A stretch of 64,000 nucleotides of DNA from contig CAZCVP010000007.1 in NCBI GenBank assembly GCA_964501915.1, forward strand, positions 13,335 to 77,334. The letters run 5' to 3'. Below the pieces are notes generated by a model that was not told where the DNA came from, did not search any database, and saw only the letters and a list, made by a program, of their open reading frames with translations. Within the stretch, counting starts at the first letter, position 1. Each line of letters begins with the position of its first letter. The position numbers and the translations under genes were made by a program. Shown here in pieces: positions 8,115-17,560 of the stretch. The DNA comes from CAYFPX01 sp964501915. Lineage in GTDB: Bacteria; Myxococcota_A; UBA796; CAJQPC01.

Positions 8115-11100
8115 GTGGACGGTCTGCACTCCCTGGAGCTGGATCCCCTGCTCGGCCGGCCGGGTCACACGGCGGCGCTGCTGGGCAACGAGGCGATCGT
8201 GCGCGGCGCCCTGGAGGCCGGGGTGAGCTTCGCCGCGGGCTACCCGGGCACGCCGTCCTCGGAGGTCACGGACTCCTTCGCCCGGCTCGGACCCCTGCTG
8301 GCCGACACGGGCTTCTCCTTCGAGTACTCGGTCAACGAGAAGATCGCCCTGGAGATGGCCTTCGCCGCGTCGCTGGCCGGGGTGCGCTCGATCTGCGCCA
8401 TGAAGCACCTGGGCCTGATGGTCGCCGGGGACCCGCTGTCGACCATTCCCTACATGGGTGTCGTCGGCGGCATGGTGATCGTGAGCGCCGGGGACCCCTC
8501 GTGCCTGACCAGCCCCAACGAGCAGGACCAGCGCCACCTGGGGCCGATGCTGCACCTGGTGGTGGTCGACCCACCCACCGTCGCCGACGCCCACCGCATG
8601 ACCCGCCAGGCCTTCGAGCTCTCGGAGCACTGCCGCCTGCCGGTGCTGATGCGCATCACCACCCGCGTGGCCCACAGCCGGGCGAGTGTGCGCTTCGGTG
8701 CGCTCACGCCTCCTAGAGAGGCCCTCTTCCAGCGGGACCCGAGCCACTTCGTGCCGATCCCGGCCCACGCCCGCAAGCTCCGGCTGGAGATCCCAGGTCG
8801 CCTGGAGCGGGCGATCGAGTTCCTCGACGCCACGGGCTTCACCGAGGAGCGGGGAGAGGGCACCACCACGGCCATCGTGGCCTCCGGCGCCCCGGCCGCG
8901 ACCTGCGCCGATCTGCTCGACGAGCACGACCTCTGGAGCGGCCTGCGCTTCGTGAGCCTCGCCGGCCTCCACCCCCTCCCCGAGGACCGCCTGGCGGCCC
9001 TGCTGGGTCAGGTCGATCGGGTGCTGGTGGTCGAGGAGCTCTCGCCCTATGTCGAGGACTTCCTCACCGGCCTCGCCGGGCGCCTCCAGCTCGGCGTGGA
9101 GATCCTCGGCAAGCGCAGCGGCCACTTCCCCGTGGCCTTCGAGTACACCCCCGACGTGCTGCTCACCGGCCTGCGGGAGGCGCTGGACCTCGGTCCGGGG
9201 GCCTCGACCTTCGGCGAGGCGGCGCCCCTGCCGGTGCGACCCCCGGTGCTCTGTGCCGGCTGCCCCCACCGCTCGGCCTACTTCGCGGCGCGGACGGCCT
9301 TCGGCAAGGACCAGCTCTTCTTCAGCGACATCGGCTGCTACACCCTCGGCTTCGGCCCGCCGCTGGAGACGGCCGATGCCCTGGTGTGCATGGGCGCCGG
9401 CTTCACCCTGGCAGCCGGTGTGGCCCGGGTGACGGGGGAGCGCACGGTCGGCTTCTGCGGAGACTCGACCTTCTTCCACGCCGGCATGCCGCCGCTGCTG
9501 AACGCGATCAAGGAGGAGGCGAACCTCGTCGCCGTGATCCTCGACAACCAGGTCACGGCGATGACCGGCCACCAGCAGAGCCCCACCACGCCGGCCACGG
9601 CCGGCGGGCGCCCCCCCGGGGTCACCATCGAGGGCCGGGTCCCGGCCCAGGGCGGCCAGCAGGGGGAGCCCNNNNNNNNNNGCCCCGGCCGCGGGGGGGC
9701 GCCCCCCCCCCACCCGGCCCCCCGCGGGGGGGGGGCGCCCGCCGGGGGTCACCATCGAGGGCGTGGTCCGGGCCCTGGGCTGCCAGCAGGTGGAGACGGT
9801 GGACCCCCTCGACCTGGAGGCGACCATCGCCGCCTTCGAGCGCAGCCGCGACGCCACCGGAGTGAGTGTGGTCGTGCTCGAGCGGGGCTGTCCGCTGCAC
9901 GTGGAGGCCGTCACCGGCCAGCCCGCCCACGAGGGCACCTTCCAGGTCGACCCCAGCCGCTGCGGGAGCTGCGGTCGCTCGGGCTGTGGCGTGGCCTGTG
10001 ACCAGGGGCTCTCGATCCCCTTCGAGCGCAGCATGGCCGGGTCCCGGGCCTCGCGCGAGCCGCCGTCGGCCGAGCACGTCAGTCAGCCCGTCGCGCCCTG
10101 CTCGGTGAGCTGTCCCCTGGGACTCTGTGTCCAGGGCTACGCCGCCCACATCGCCGCTGGCCAGGACGACGCGGCCGTCGAGCTCATCGAGAGCCGCACG
10201 CCGCTGGTCGAGTCGGTGTGCCGGGTCTGCCACCGTCCCTGCGAGGACGCCTGTGTCGGCGCTTCGGCCGGCGGGCCGGTGGCGATCAACGACCTCAAGC
10301 GCTTCGCCATCCACCAGGGTGGCAAGAGCCGGGCCCTTGAGCTGCCGCCGGACAATGGCCTGCAGGTCGCGATCGTCGGCGCCGGTCCCGCGGGCCTGAG
10401 CGCCGCCTGGGACCTGCGCATGCGCGGCTACTCGGTCGAGCTCTTCGACGCCGCCGAGCGGCCGGGAGGGCTGCTCCGCCACGGCGTGCCCCGCTATCGC
10501 CTGCCCCTGGAGGCCCTGGAGCGCGACGTGGAGCGGGTCATGGCGCTGGGCGTGGACTACGTCGGCGGCGTGCGGCTGGGCACGGACATCTGGCTCCGCG
10601 AGCTGCTCGACAGCCACCACGCGGTCGTGCTCGCCCTCGGGGCCACCGACCCCAGCGGGCTCGACGTGCCCGGCGTCAACGAGGAGGGACCGCCGCGGGT
10701 GGTCCAGGCCGTGGACTGGCTGAAGGCGCACCGCGACGCGCCCACCGACCTCGCCGGCCAGATCGTGGTCGTCGTCGGAGGGGGCAACGCCGGCATCGAC
10801 GCAGCGCGCACCGCTCGCCGAGGTGGGGCGGCGCAGGTCACGGTGATCGAGCGGCTGCCGCGGGAGAGGCTGCACGCGTCGGAGAGCGAGGTGCAGGCGG
10901 CCCAGGAGGAGGGCATCGCGCTGCTCTGCGACTGGGAGACCCTGTCGCTGGTCCGGAGCGGCGTGCCCGGCCTTCGCTGTGCCTCGACCTCGGGCGGCCA
11001 GGAGCGGGAGCTGCCGGCGGATGTCGTGATCATGGCCACGGGCCAGACACCCTCCGACACCTGGCTGCGACCGGGCGACCCGGTCCTGGAACACGGCCCC

Positions 11101-11640
11101 ACGGGGGCGCTCCACGTGGACCCCGAGACCTGCCAGACCAGCCACCCCGGTGTCTTCGCCGCCGGAGACCTCACCGTCCAGCCCAACGGTCGCCTCACGC
11201 AGACCGTCACCGGGGCGATGGCGGGCGGCCTGCGGGCCGCCTGGGGCGTCGACGTCCACCTGCGCTCGGAGCTGGAGGCGTCGGAGCGCCCGCCTCCGCC
11301 GCGGTCCTGGGACTGGCCGGTGTCGGCGCCGCCGCCGCTGTCGGTCTCCGAGGCTCCCTTCGACGCCCGGGCGGTCCCGCCCGAGCGCCCGGCGGAGGAG
11401 CGCGTCGAGGACTTCGGGGAGGTCGTGGGCCTGCTCGACGAGGAGACGGCCCGCGCCGAGGCCGCCCGGTGCCTGGCCTGTGGCCAGTGTGGCAACTGCC
11501 GCATCTGCATCGATCTCTTCGGCTGTCCCGCCTTCTACGTCGACGGCGGGTCGGTCCGCATCGACCCGCGGCAGTGCTCGGGCTGCGGCGTCTGCGCCCG
11601 CTACTGCCCGAACGGGGCGATCCAGCCGGTGAAGGAGTGA
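8115..11640 (+). CDS. iorA: Indolepyruvate:ferredoxin oxidoreductase alpha subunit with embedded GltD-like flavoprotein
   Basis: The gene is interrupted in the assembly by a 10-N gap. After removing the duplicated flank it is one continuous frame of about 1,132 codons. The first part is IorA: the pyrimidine-binding domain with GYPGTPSSEV and SVNEKIALEMAFA, then the TPP domain with CAGCPHRSAY, SDIGCYTLGF and GDSTFFHAG. A Cys cluster (CGSCGRSGCGVAC) follows. Next comes a whole glutamate-synthase-small-subunit-like module with its own Fe-S motifs (CPLGLCVQGY, CRVCHRPCEDAC), an FAD Rossmann site VAIVGAGPAGLSAAWDL and a second dinucleotide site VVVVGGGNAGIDAA. The C-terminus closes with the two-[4Fe-4S] ferredoxin part typical of IorA (CSGCGVCARYCPNGAI). 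IorAB oxidatively decarboxylates arylpyruvates to aryl-acetyl-CoA. The inserted module should exchange those electrons with NAD(P)H. ATG 8034 is an alternative start. Confidence 0.88.
9617..9760. other. Scaffold gap with duplicated, degraded flanks
   Basis: Ten Ns (9672-9681) sit between two low-quality contig ends rich in G or C runs. The sequence around GGTCACCATCGAGGG occurs before the gap (GTCACC at 9621) and again after it (GTCACC at 9748), 127 bases apart. The left copy is a corrupted version of the right one. Collapsing the two copies restores one open frame through iorA, since 127 is one more than a multiple of three and exactly corrects the frame difference between the two sides. The gap is therefore an assembly artefact, not a gene break. 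Confidence 0.9.
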
Positions 11641-12224
11641 GGTCTGGGCTGTTGGCGGTCGGTGTGGGTGGCCAGGGCGTGCTCACAGCCGCGCGACTCG
11701 TCGGCGAGGCCGCCCGGCTCTCGGGCCACGACGCCGTCGTCGGCCAGCTCCACGGCATGTCCCAGCGCGGGGGCAGCGTGGAGGCCTCCGTCCTGATCGG
11801 GCCGGGACGCTCGTCCTTCATCGGCGCCGGGTGCGTCGACGTGCTGCTGGCGCTGGAGCCGCTGGAGGCCGTCCGCGCCGCCCCTCGGATCGACACCGAC
11901 TGCACGGTGGTGGTGGAGTGCACCCCGGTGGTGCCGTCCACGGTGGGGTTCCAGGGTGTGGACTACCCGCCGGTCGAGGACCTGTTGGCCCGGCTGGAGT
12001 CGCGCTGCCGGCGGCTGGTGCCCCTGGAGCTGACAGCGCGGGTGCGGTCGGAGGCCCACCCCCGCTGCCTGAACATCGCCCTGCTCGGCGCCCTGGACGC
12101 CCTGGACGTCCTGCCGCTGAGCGCAGGGCACCTGTGGCGGGCCATCGAGCGGGGTACACGCCCAGAGAGCCACGAGTTCAACCGCCGGGCGTTCGCGCTC
12201 GGCCAGGAGATGGTGAGCGGATGA
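11637..12224 (+). CDS. iorB: Indolepyruvate:ferredoxin oxidoreductase beta subunit
   Basis: This 195-residue protein is the pyruvate-ferredoxin-oxidoreductase gamma-type subunit. Near the start it has LAVGVGGQGVLTAARLVGEA, the glycine-rich motif of this domain, followed by GMSQRGGSVEASVLIG, which is a signature of IorB. It pairs with IorA to form the catalytic unit that converts arylpyruvate, CoA and oxidised ferredoxin to arylacetyl-CoA, CO2 and reduced carrier. The GTG start overlaps the iorA stop in a GTGA junction, which argues for stoichiometric co-translation. Length fits the family. Confidence 0.9.
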   Translation: MRSGLLAVGVGGQGVLTAARLVGEAARLSGHDAVVGQLHGMSQRGGSVEASVLIGPGRSSFIGAGCVDVLLALEPLEAVRAAPRIDTDCTVVVECTPVVPSTVGFQGVDYPPVEDLLARLESRCRRLVPLELTARVRSEAHPRCLNIALLGALDALDVLPLSAGHLWRAIERGTRPESHEFNRRAFALGQEMVSG

Positions 12225-14299
12225 GCCTCGAGATCGGGATCGACGTCGGAGGGACCTTCACCGACATCTTCCTCTGGAACGCCGAGACCGGGGCGGCGGA
12301 GACCTTCAAGGTCCTGTCGACCCCTGCGGACCCGTCGATCGGGGTGCTCGACGGGCTCAGGCGCATGGCCGAGTCCAAGGGCCTGTCCCTGGTCGACTTC
12401 GTCGCCCGGACCCGGCTGATCGTGCACGGCACCACCGTGACCACCAACGCCACCCTCACCCGGGGCGGCGCCGACTGCGCGCTGCTGACCACCCGCGGCG
12501 TGCGCGACGCCCTGGAGATGCGCCGCGGCATCCGGGAGCGCCAGTACGACAACCGCTACCTGAACGTGGTGCCCCTGGTGCGCAGGCGACTGCGGGTCGG
12601 CGTGACGGGACGTCTCGATGCCCTGGGCGCGGAGCTCGCCCCGCTGGACCTGGACGAGGTCCGGGCCGCCGCCGAGTCCTTCCGGGAAGAGGGCATCGAG
12701 GCGGTGGCGATCTGCTTCATGCACGCCTATGCCAGCGATGCGCACGAGCGGGCGGCGGCGGCGGTCGTGCGCGAGGTCCTGCCCGGGGCCTACCTCTCGG
12801 TCTCCTCCGAGGTCCTGCCCACCATCCGCTTCTACGAGCGGGTCTCGACCACGGTGCTCAACGCCTCGGTGGGCCCCGTGCTCCGGGACTACCTCGCCAG
12901 CCTCACGGACCGACTTTCGGAGACCGGGTTCGGCGGTGTGCTGCTGATCATGCAGTCCAACGGCGGCGTGGCCCGTCCCGAGGCCGTGCGGGCCCGGCCG
13001 GCGACGACCCTCTTGAGTGGTCCGGCCGCGGGACCCCGGGCCGCGGCGGCCTACTCCGAGGGACTGGGCTCCGGCGACTGCATCCTGATGGACATGGGGG
13101 GCACCAGCTTCGACGCCTCGCTCGTGCGGGACGGCGAGGCGGAGCTCTCCGCCGAGGGCGAGATCGATCGCCTGCGCATCGCCCTGCCGATGCTGGAGAT
13201 CGCCACCATCGGCGCCGGCGGCGGCTCGATCGGCTGGATCGACGCCGGGGGACTGATGCGCATGGGGCCGGCCTCTGCGGGCGCCGCGCCCGGTCCCGCC
13301 TGCTACGGCCGCGGCGGCACCCAGCCGACCTGCACCGACGCCGACCTGGTGCTCGGCTACCTGGACCCGGCGTTCTTCGCTGGAGGCAAGCTGCCGCTGG
13401 ACCCGTCGGCGGCCCGGGAGGCGATCCGCGAGCACGTGGCCGAGCCGCTGGGCCTCGAGGTGGACCGGGCCGCGGCCGGCATGTACCGGGTCATCAACGC
13501 CAACATGGCCCACGGGGTCCGGGAGATCACCGTGAAGCGGGGGCTCGACCCGCGGGAGTTCCCGATGGTCGTGGCCGGTGGAGCCGGTGCCCTCCACGCC
13601 TGTGCCATCGCCCGTGAGCTGGACATCCCGACGCTCTTGGTGCCGCCGACGGCGTCCACCCTGTGCGCCACCGGCATGCTGCTCTGCGACCTGCAGCACG
13701 ACGCCGTGCGCTCCTGCGTGGGGGCCCTGGAGGGGTTCAGCGCTGCGCACCTCGCGGGCCTGGTCGACGAGATGGCCGGACAGGGCGAGGCGGAGCTGCT
13801 CTCGGAGGGCGCGGCGGAGTCCGAGCACCAGGTCTCGCTCGACCTGCGCTATCTCAAGCAGTACCACGAGGTCACCGTCGAGGTGGACCGGGGTGCGCTC
13901 GAGCGAGGCGACCACGCCGCCGTCGCCGAGCGCTTCCACGCCGCCCACGATCGGCTCTATGGCTACGACCTCGCCGACCAGGGCACCGGCCTGGAGCTGA
14001 TCAACGTGAGGGTGCGGTCCATCGGCCGCACCGAGCGGCCGGCGCTGCCGGTCCTGGAGGCGGCCTCGGCGCCTGTCACCTCGGCGCTGAAGGGGGAGCG
14101 TCGGGCCTATGTGCCCTTGCGGGATGCCTTCGAGCGGGTGCCCGTCTACGACGGCCACGCCCTGCGGCCCGGTCACAGCCTGGCCGGACCGGCCCTGGTC
14201 GAGCGCGTCGACACGACCTTCTTCGTCGCCGCCGCCGCGAAGGCCCAGGTCGACCCCCGCGGCTCCCTCGTCGTCACCCTGGAGGCCTGTGATGCCTGA
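12221..14299 (+). CDS. Hydantoinase/oxoprolinase family protein, subunit A (ATP-binding)
   Basis: This 692-residue protein has the ASKHA-type ATP-binding start IGIDVGGTFTDIFLW, the HGTTVTTNATLTRGG segment, a second phosphate motif MDMGGTSFDASLV, and GAGGGSIGWID, all standard for HyuA. The family couples ATP use to opening or carboxylating rings: 5-oxoprolinase, N-methylhydantoinase, acetone and acetophenone carboxylases. The ATG overlaps the iorB stop (ATGA). In this neighbourhood the best-fitting role is ATP-driven hydrolysis of the lactam ring of a 2-oxindole-type acid to an aminophenylsuccinate-type product, as in anaerobic indoleacetate degradation. That assignment rests on context. Confidence 0.86.
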   Translation: MSLEIGIDVGGTFTDIFLWNAETGAAETFKVLSTPADPSIGVLDGLRRMAESKGLSLVDFVARTRLIVHGTTVTTNATLTRGGADCALLTTRGVRDALEMRRGIRERQYDNRYLNVVPLVRRRLRVGVTGRLDALGAELAPLDLDEVRAAAESFREEGIEAVAICFMHAYASDAHERAAAAVVREVLPGAYLSVSSEVLPTIRFYERVSTTVLNASVGPVLRDYLASLTDRLSETGFGGVLLIMQSNGGVARPEAVRARPATTLLSGPAAGPRAAAAYSEGLGSGDCILMDMGGTSFDASLVRDGEAELSAEGEIDRLRIALPMLEIATIGAGGGSIGWIDAGGLMRMGPASAGAAPGPACYGRGGTQPTCTDADLVLGYLDPAFFAGGKLPLDPSAAREAIREHVAEPLGLEVDRAAAGMYRVINANMAHGVREITVKRGLDPREFPMVVAGGAGALHACAIARELDIPTLLVPPTASTLCATGMLLCDLQHDAVRSCVGALEGFSAAHLAGLVDEMAGQGEAELLSEGAAESEHQVSLDLRYLKQYHEVTVEVDRGALERGDHAAVAERFHAAHDRLYGYDLADQGTGLELINVRVRSIGRTERPALPVLEAASAPVTSALKGERRAYVPLRDAFERVPVYDGHALRPGHSLAGPALVERVDTTFFVAAAAKAQVDPRGSLVVTLEACDA

Positions 14300-16034
14300 C
14301 GTCACCGTCGACCCCGTGCTCGCGGCCATCCTGGGCCGGGCGCTCAAGGCCATCACCGACGAGATGAGCCTCACCATGGAGAAGACCACCCGGTCTCCGA
14401 TCCTCTGCGAGGCCAAGGACTTCGTCACCGGGCTCTACGACGCCGAAGGGCGCATGCTCGAGCAGACGGAGAACCTGCCGATCCTCAGCTTCTCCCTGAG
14501 CCCGGTCTGCGCCTTCATCGCCGAGAAGTACGAGGGCCGGGTCTACCCCGGCGACGTCTTCTTCCACAACGACGTCTTCACCCTCGGCAACCAGAACAAC
14601 GACGTCGCCTGCTTCAAGCCGATCTTCCACGGCGAGACCCTGGTGGGCTGGGCGGCGGCCAAGGGTCACATGGCCGACATCGGTGGCAACGTGCGCGGGG
14701 GCTACAACCCCAACGCCACCGAGGTCTGGCAGGAGGCCCTGCGCATCCCGGCGGTCAAGGTCTACGAGCGCGGCGAGCTTCGCGAGGACGTCTGGGACCT
14801 CATCTTCGCCAACATTCGTCTCGACATCGTCGCCGAGGACATGCGAGCGGAGATCGGGGCCTGCACGGTCGGCGAGCGGCGGCTGCTGGGGCTGATCGAC
14901 AAGTACGGCCTCGACAGCTTCGAGGCCCACAAGCACGCCCTCTTCGACGCCGCCCGCAAGATGATGCAGGCCGAGATCGCCAGCATTCCCGACGGCACCT
15001 ACACCGGCGAGGCCACCGTCTACTTCGACGGCAAGAACCCCGGCTCGACCTACCAGATCCGGGTGGCCATCACGGTGAGTGGCGAGTCGATCACCTTCGA
15101 CTACAGCGAGACCGACGCCCAGACCAACGGCTTCGTCAACGGCACCTACACCTCGAGCGCCTCGGCCACGGTGCTCACCTTCCTCCAGATGGTGAACCCG
15201 GACATCCCCCACAACGACGGCATGGTGCAGCCGATCTCGATCGTGATCCCCGAGGGCACCCTCCTCAACGCGGCCTACCCGGCGGCCACCACCTTCGGAA
15301 ACCACCTCTGTCCGCCCAACGCCGACGCCATCATCCGGGCGATGGCGCCGGTGGTGCCGAGGCGGGTCACGGCGGGCTGGAACAACCTGTTGTGCTCGCT
15401 GTCCACGGGCCACCACCCCCGCCGCGACGACGCCTACGTCGACATCCTCTTCATGGGGCTCAAGGGCGGCAGCGGCGCCACCGACGACTGCGACGGCTAC
15501 GACCACATCGGCATGATCGATGCCTCCGGCGGCGTGCTCGACCAGGACTACGAGATGTTCGAGCAGATGACGCCGCATCTCTTGGAGCACCACGAGTACC
15601 TGGAGGACTCGGCGGGGGCCGGGAAGTTCCGCGGTGGGCTCGGCGTGGAGACCCGCTACGTGGTCGGCAGCGAGGACACCCAGATCGTCACCTTCGGCGA
15701 CGGCGACGTGGAGCCGGCCTTCGGGCTGTTCGGGGGCGGGGCGGGGACCCTGAATTTCATCGAGCTGGTCTACCCGGACGGCCGGGTGGTGCGTCCCACC
15801 TCCAAGGACCTCGTGACCGGCGTGCCGCAGGGGACCCGGTATGTGCAGCAGGCCGGTGGGGGGGGCGGCTATGGCCCGCCGACCGAGCGGCCGGCGGACA
15901 AGGTGGCCCGGGAGGTCGCCGACGGGCTGATCTCCCTCGACGCCGCCCGGGAGCTCTACGGAGTGGCCCTGGACCCGGTGAGCCTGGAGGTCCAGGCCGA
16001 AGCCACAGCGGCCCTGCGGGCCAGGAAGGGATGA
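14292..16034 (+). CDS. Hydantoinase/oxoprolinase family protein, subunit B
   Basis: This 580-residue HyuB-type subunit has MEKTTRSPILCEAKDF near the start, then PGDVFFHNDVFTLGNQNNDV, AAKGHMADIGG, a metal-ligand-rich region of the family, and a Gly-rich C-terminus ending in the QQAGGGGGYGPP segment. It forms the catalytic complex with subunit A, whose gene it overlaps by 8 bases. ATG 14292 is the only start consistent with the family N-terminus. Length is as expected for stand-alone HyuB proteins. Substrate is inferred only from the cluster. Confidence 0.86.
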   Translation: MPDVTVDPVLAAILGRALKAITDEMSLTMEKTTRSPILCEAKDFVTGLYDAEGRMLEQTENLPILSFSLSPVCAFIAEKYEGRVYPGDVFFHNDVFTLGNQNNDVACFKPIFHGETLVGWAAAKGHMADIGGNVRGGYNPNATEVWQEALRIPAVKVYERGELREDVWDLIFANIRLDIVAEDMRAEIGACTVGERRLLGLIDKYGLDSFEAHKHALFDAARKMMQAEIASIPDGTYTGEATVYFDGKNPGSTYQIRVAITVSGESITFDYSETDAQTNGFVNGTYTSSASATVLTFLQMVNPDIPHNDGMVQPISIVIPEGTLLNAAYPAATTFGNHLCPPNADAIIRAMAPVVPRRVTAGWNNLLCSLSTGHHPRRDDAYVDILFMGLKGGSGATDDCDGYDHIGMIDASGGVLDQDYEMFEQMTPHLLEHHEYLEDSAGAGKFRGGLGVETRYVVGSEDTQIVTFGDGDVEPAFGLFGGGAGTLNFIELVYPDGRVVRPTSKDLVTGVPQGTRYVQQAGGGGGYGPPTERPADKVAREVADGLISLDAARELYGVALDPVSLEVQAEATAALRARKG

Positions 16035-16037
16035 GCG

Positions 16038-17150
16038 ATGGACTACGCGCTGACCGCAGAGCACGAAGCCGTCCGCGACACCTTCGCCGCCTTCGTGGAC
16101 CGCGAGGTCGTGCCGCTCGCCGGTGACCTCGACGAGAACCCGCGCTTCCCCTTGGAGCTCTTCCAGCAGGTGGGCGAGCTCGGGTTGTTCGGCATGCGCT
16201 ACCCGGAGCCCGACGGCGCCGGGCTCGACGTCATGTCCTATGTGCTGGCCATGGAGGAGCTCGCCCGGGGCTCGCTGTCCCTGGCGGCCTGCTGCGCCGT
16301 CCAGTCGCTGATGGGCACCCGCTTCGTGCAGAGGTTCGCCGACGACGACGTGAGGGAGCGGCTGTTGCGGCCGGCGCTGGCCGGGGAGATCGTGGCCGCG
16401 ATCTGCATGACCGAGCCCGACTCGGGCAGCGATCTGTTCAGCATGTCGACCCGGGCGGAAGAGCGCGGTGGGACCCACTACCTGAGCGGGTCCAAGACCT
16501 GGGTGACCAACGGTCCCGTGGCGAGCATGTTCACCGTCTTCGCCCGCACCCAGCCCAGGGCCTTGTCGGTCTTCCTGGTCGAGCGGGGGGCCCCGGGCCT
16601 GGAGATCGGCCGGCGCATCCACAAGGCCGGGGTGCGGTCTGCACCGACCTGCGAGGTCTCCTTCGACGACACCCCCGCCACCTGCATGCTGGGGGAGCCG
16701 GACAAGGGCACGTCGTACCTGAGGGAGGTGCTCGCCGAGATCCGGGTGATGACCGCGGCGCTGGCCCTGGGGGTCGGGCGGGCGGCCTTCGAGCAGGGCG
16801 TGCGCTACGCCAAGGAGCGCTCCCAGTTCGGCAAGCCGATCAACCGCTTCGGCGCCGTCCAGGCCCACCTCGCCGAGATGGCCGTGGACCTCGAAGCGGC
16901 TCGCCGCATGACCTGGTGGGCCACCTGGCGCTCGGACCAGGGCCTGCCCAACGCCCAGCAGGCCTCGATGGCCAAGCTCTTCGCGACCGAGGCGGCGATG
17001 CGCATCTGCGACCGGGCCGCGCGGATCCACGCCTCCTACGGCTTCGCCCGGGAGTACCCGGTCGAGCGGTACCTGCGGGACATCCGCTTCACCCTGATCG
17101 GCGGTGGCACCTCCGAGATCCTCCGGGTCAACATCGCCAGGGGGCTCTGA
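16038..17150 (+). CDS. Acyl-CoA dehydrogenase, possibly decarboxylating on a benzylmalonyl-CoA-type substrate
   Basis: This 370-residue flavoprotein has the acyl-CoA dehydrogenase signatures ICMTEPDSGSD (residues 122-132), KTWVTNGP, RSQFGKPINRFGAVQ and a C-terminal GGGTSEILRVNIARGL. The C-terminal position that holds the catalytic Glu in medium-chain enzymes (YEGTS) is Gly here. A Glu at residue 234 (LAEIRVMTAALALG) occupies the position used by isovaleryl-CoA dehydrogenase, so that is the likely base. It removes two hydrogens from an acyl-CoA and passes electrons to ETF. Placed beside a B12 mutase it fits oxidation and decarboxylation of an aminobenzylmalonyl-CoA-like product to a cinnamoyl-CoA analogue; this is inference. 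Confidence 0.88.
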   Translation: MDYALTAEHEAVRDTFAAFVDREVVPLAGDLDENPRFPLELFQQVGELGLFGMRYPEPDGAGLDVMSYVLAMEELARGSLSLAACCAVQSLMGTRFVQRFADDDVRERLLRPALAGEIVAAICMTEPDSGSDLFSMSTRAEERGGTHYLSGSKTWVTNGPVASMFTVFARTQPRALSVFLVERGAPGLEIGRRIHKAGVRSAPTCEVSFDDTPATCMLGEPDKGTSYLREVLAEIRVMTAALALGVGRAAFEQGVRYAKERSQFGKPINRFGAVQAHLAEMAVDLEAARRMTWWATWRSDQGLPNAQQASMAKLFATEAAMRICDRAARIHASYGFAREYPVERYLRDIRFTLIGGGTSEILRVNIARGL

Positions 17151-17560
17151 TGGCCGCACCGCTGCGGGTCTTGATCGCCAAGGTGGGTCTCGACGGCCAC
17201 GACGTGGGGGCCAAGGTGGTGTGTCGTGCGCTGCGTGACGCGGGCATGGAGGTCATCTACACGGGGCTGCGGAGGTCTCCGGCCCAGGTGGCCCGGGTGG
17301 CGTCCGACGAGGACGTCGACGTGGTCGGCCTCTCGATCCTGTCGGGGGCGCACCTGCCGCTGTCCCGGCACGTGCTCGACGAGCTGGCGGCGACCGGGGC
17401 CAGTCCGGTGGTGGTCGTCGGCGGCAACATCCCGGCCAGGGACCACGAAGCGCTGAAGGAGCTGGGCGTGGCCGAGGTCTTCCCGACGGGCACCGAGTTC
17501 GCCGCCATCGCGGCCTGGCTGGGCGCCAACACCCCTCCGCGAGGAGACAGAGATGGCTGA
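17150..17560 (+). CDS. B12-binding small subunit of acyl-CoA mutase
   Basis: This 136-residue protein is a stand-alone cobalamin-binding domain of the methylmalonyl-CoA mutase type. The DxHxxG motif lies at residues 15-20 (DGHDVG), where His17 is the lower cobalt ligand, and VVVVGGNIP lines the nucleotide-tail pocket. The ATG shares one base with the stop of the dehydrogenase gene, and its 3' end overlaps the catalytic subunit gene downstream by 8 bases. Split small and large subunits are known for 2-hydroxyisobutyryl-CoA, archaeal methylmalonyl-CoA and aminophenylsuccinyl-CoA-type mutases. It must work with the protein encoded at 17553. Confidence 0.92.
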   Translation: MAAPLRVLIAKVGLDGHDVGAKVVCRALRDAGMEVIYTGLRRSPAQVARVASDEDVDVVGLSILSGAHLPLSRHVLDELAATGASPVVVVGGNIPARDHEALKELGVAEVFPTGTEFAAIAAWLGANTPPRGDRDG

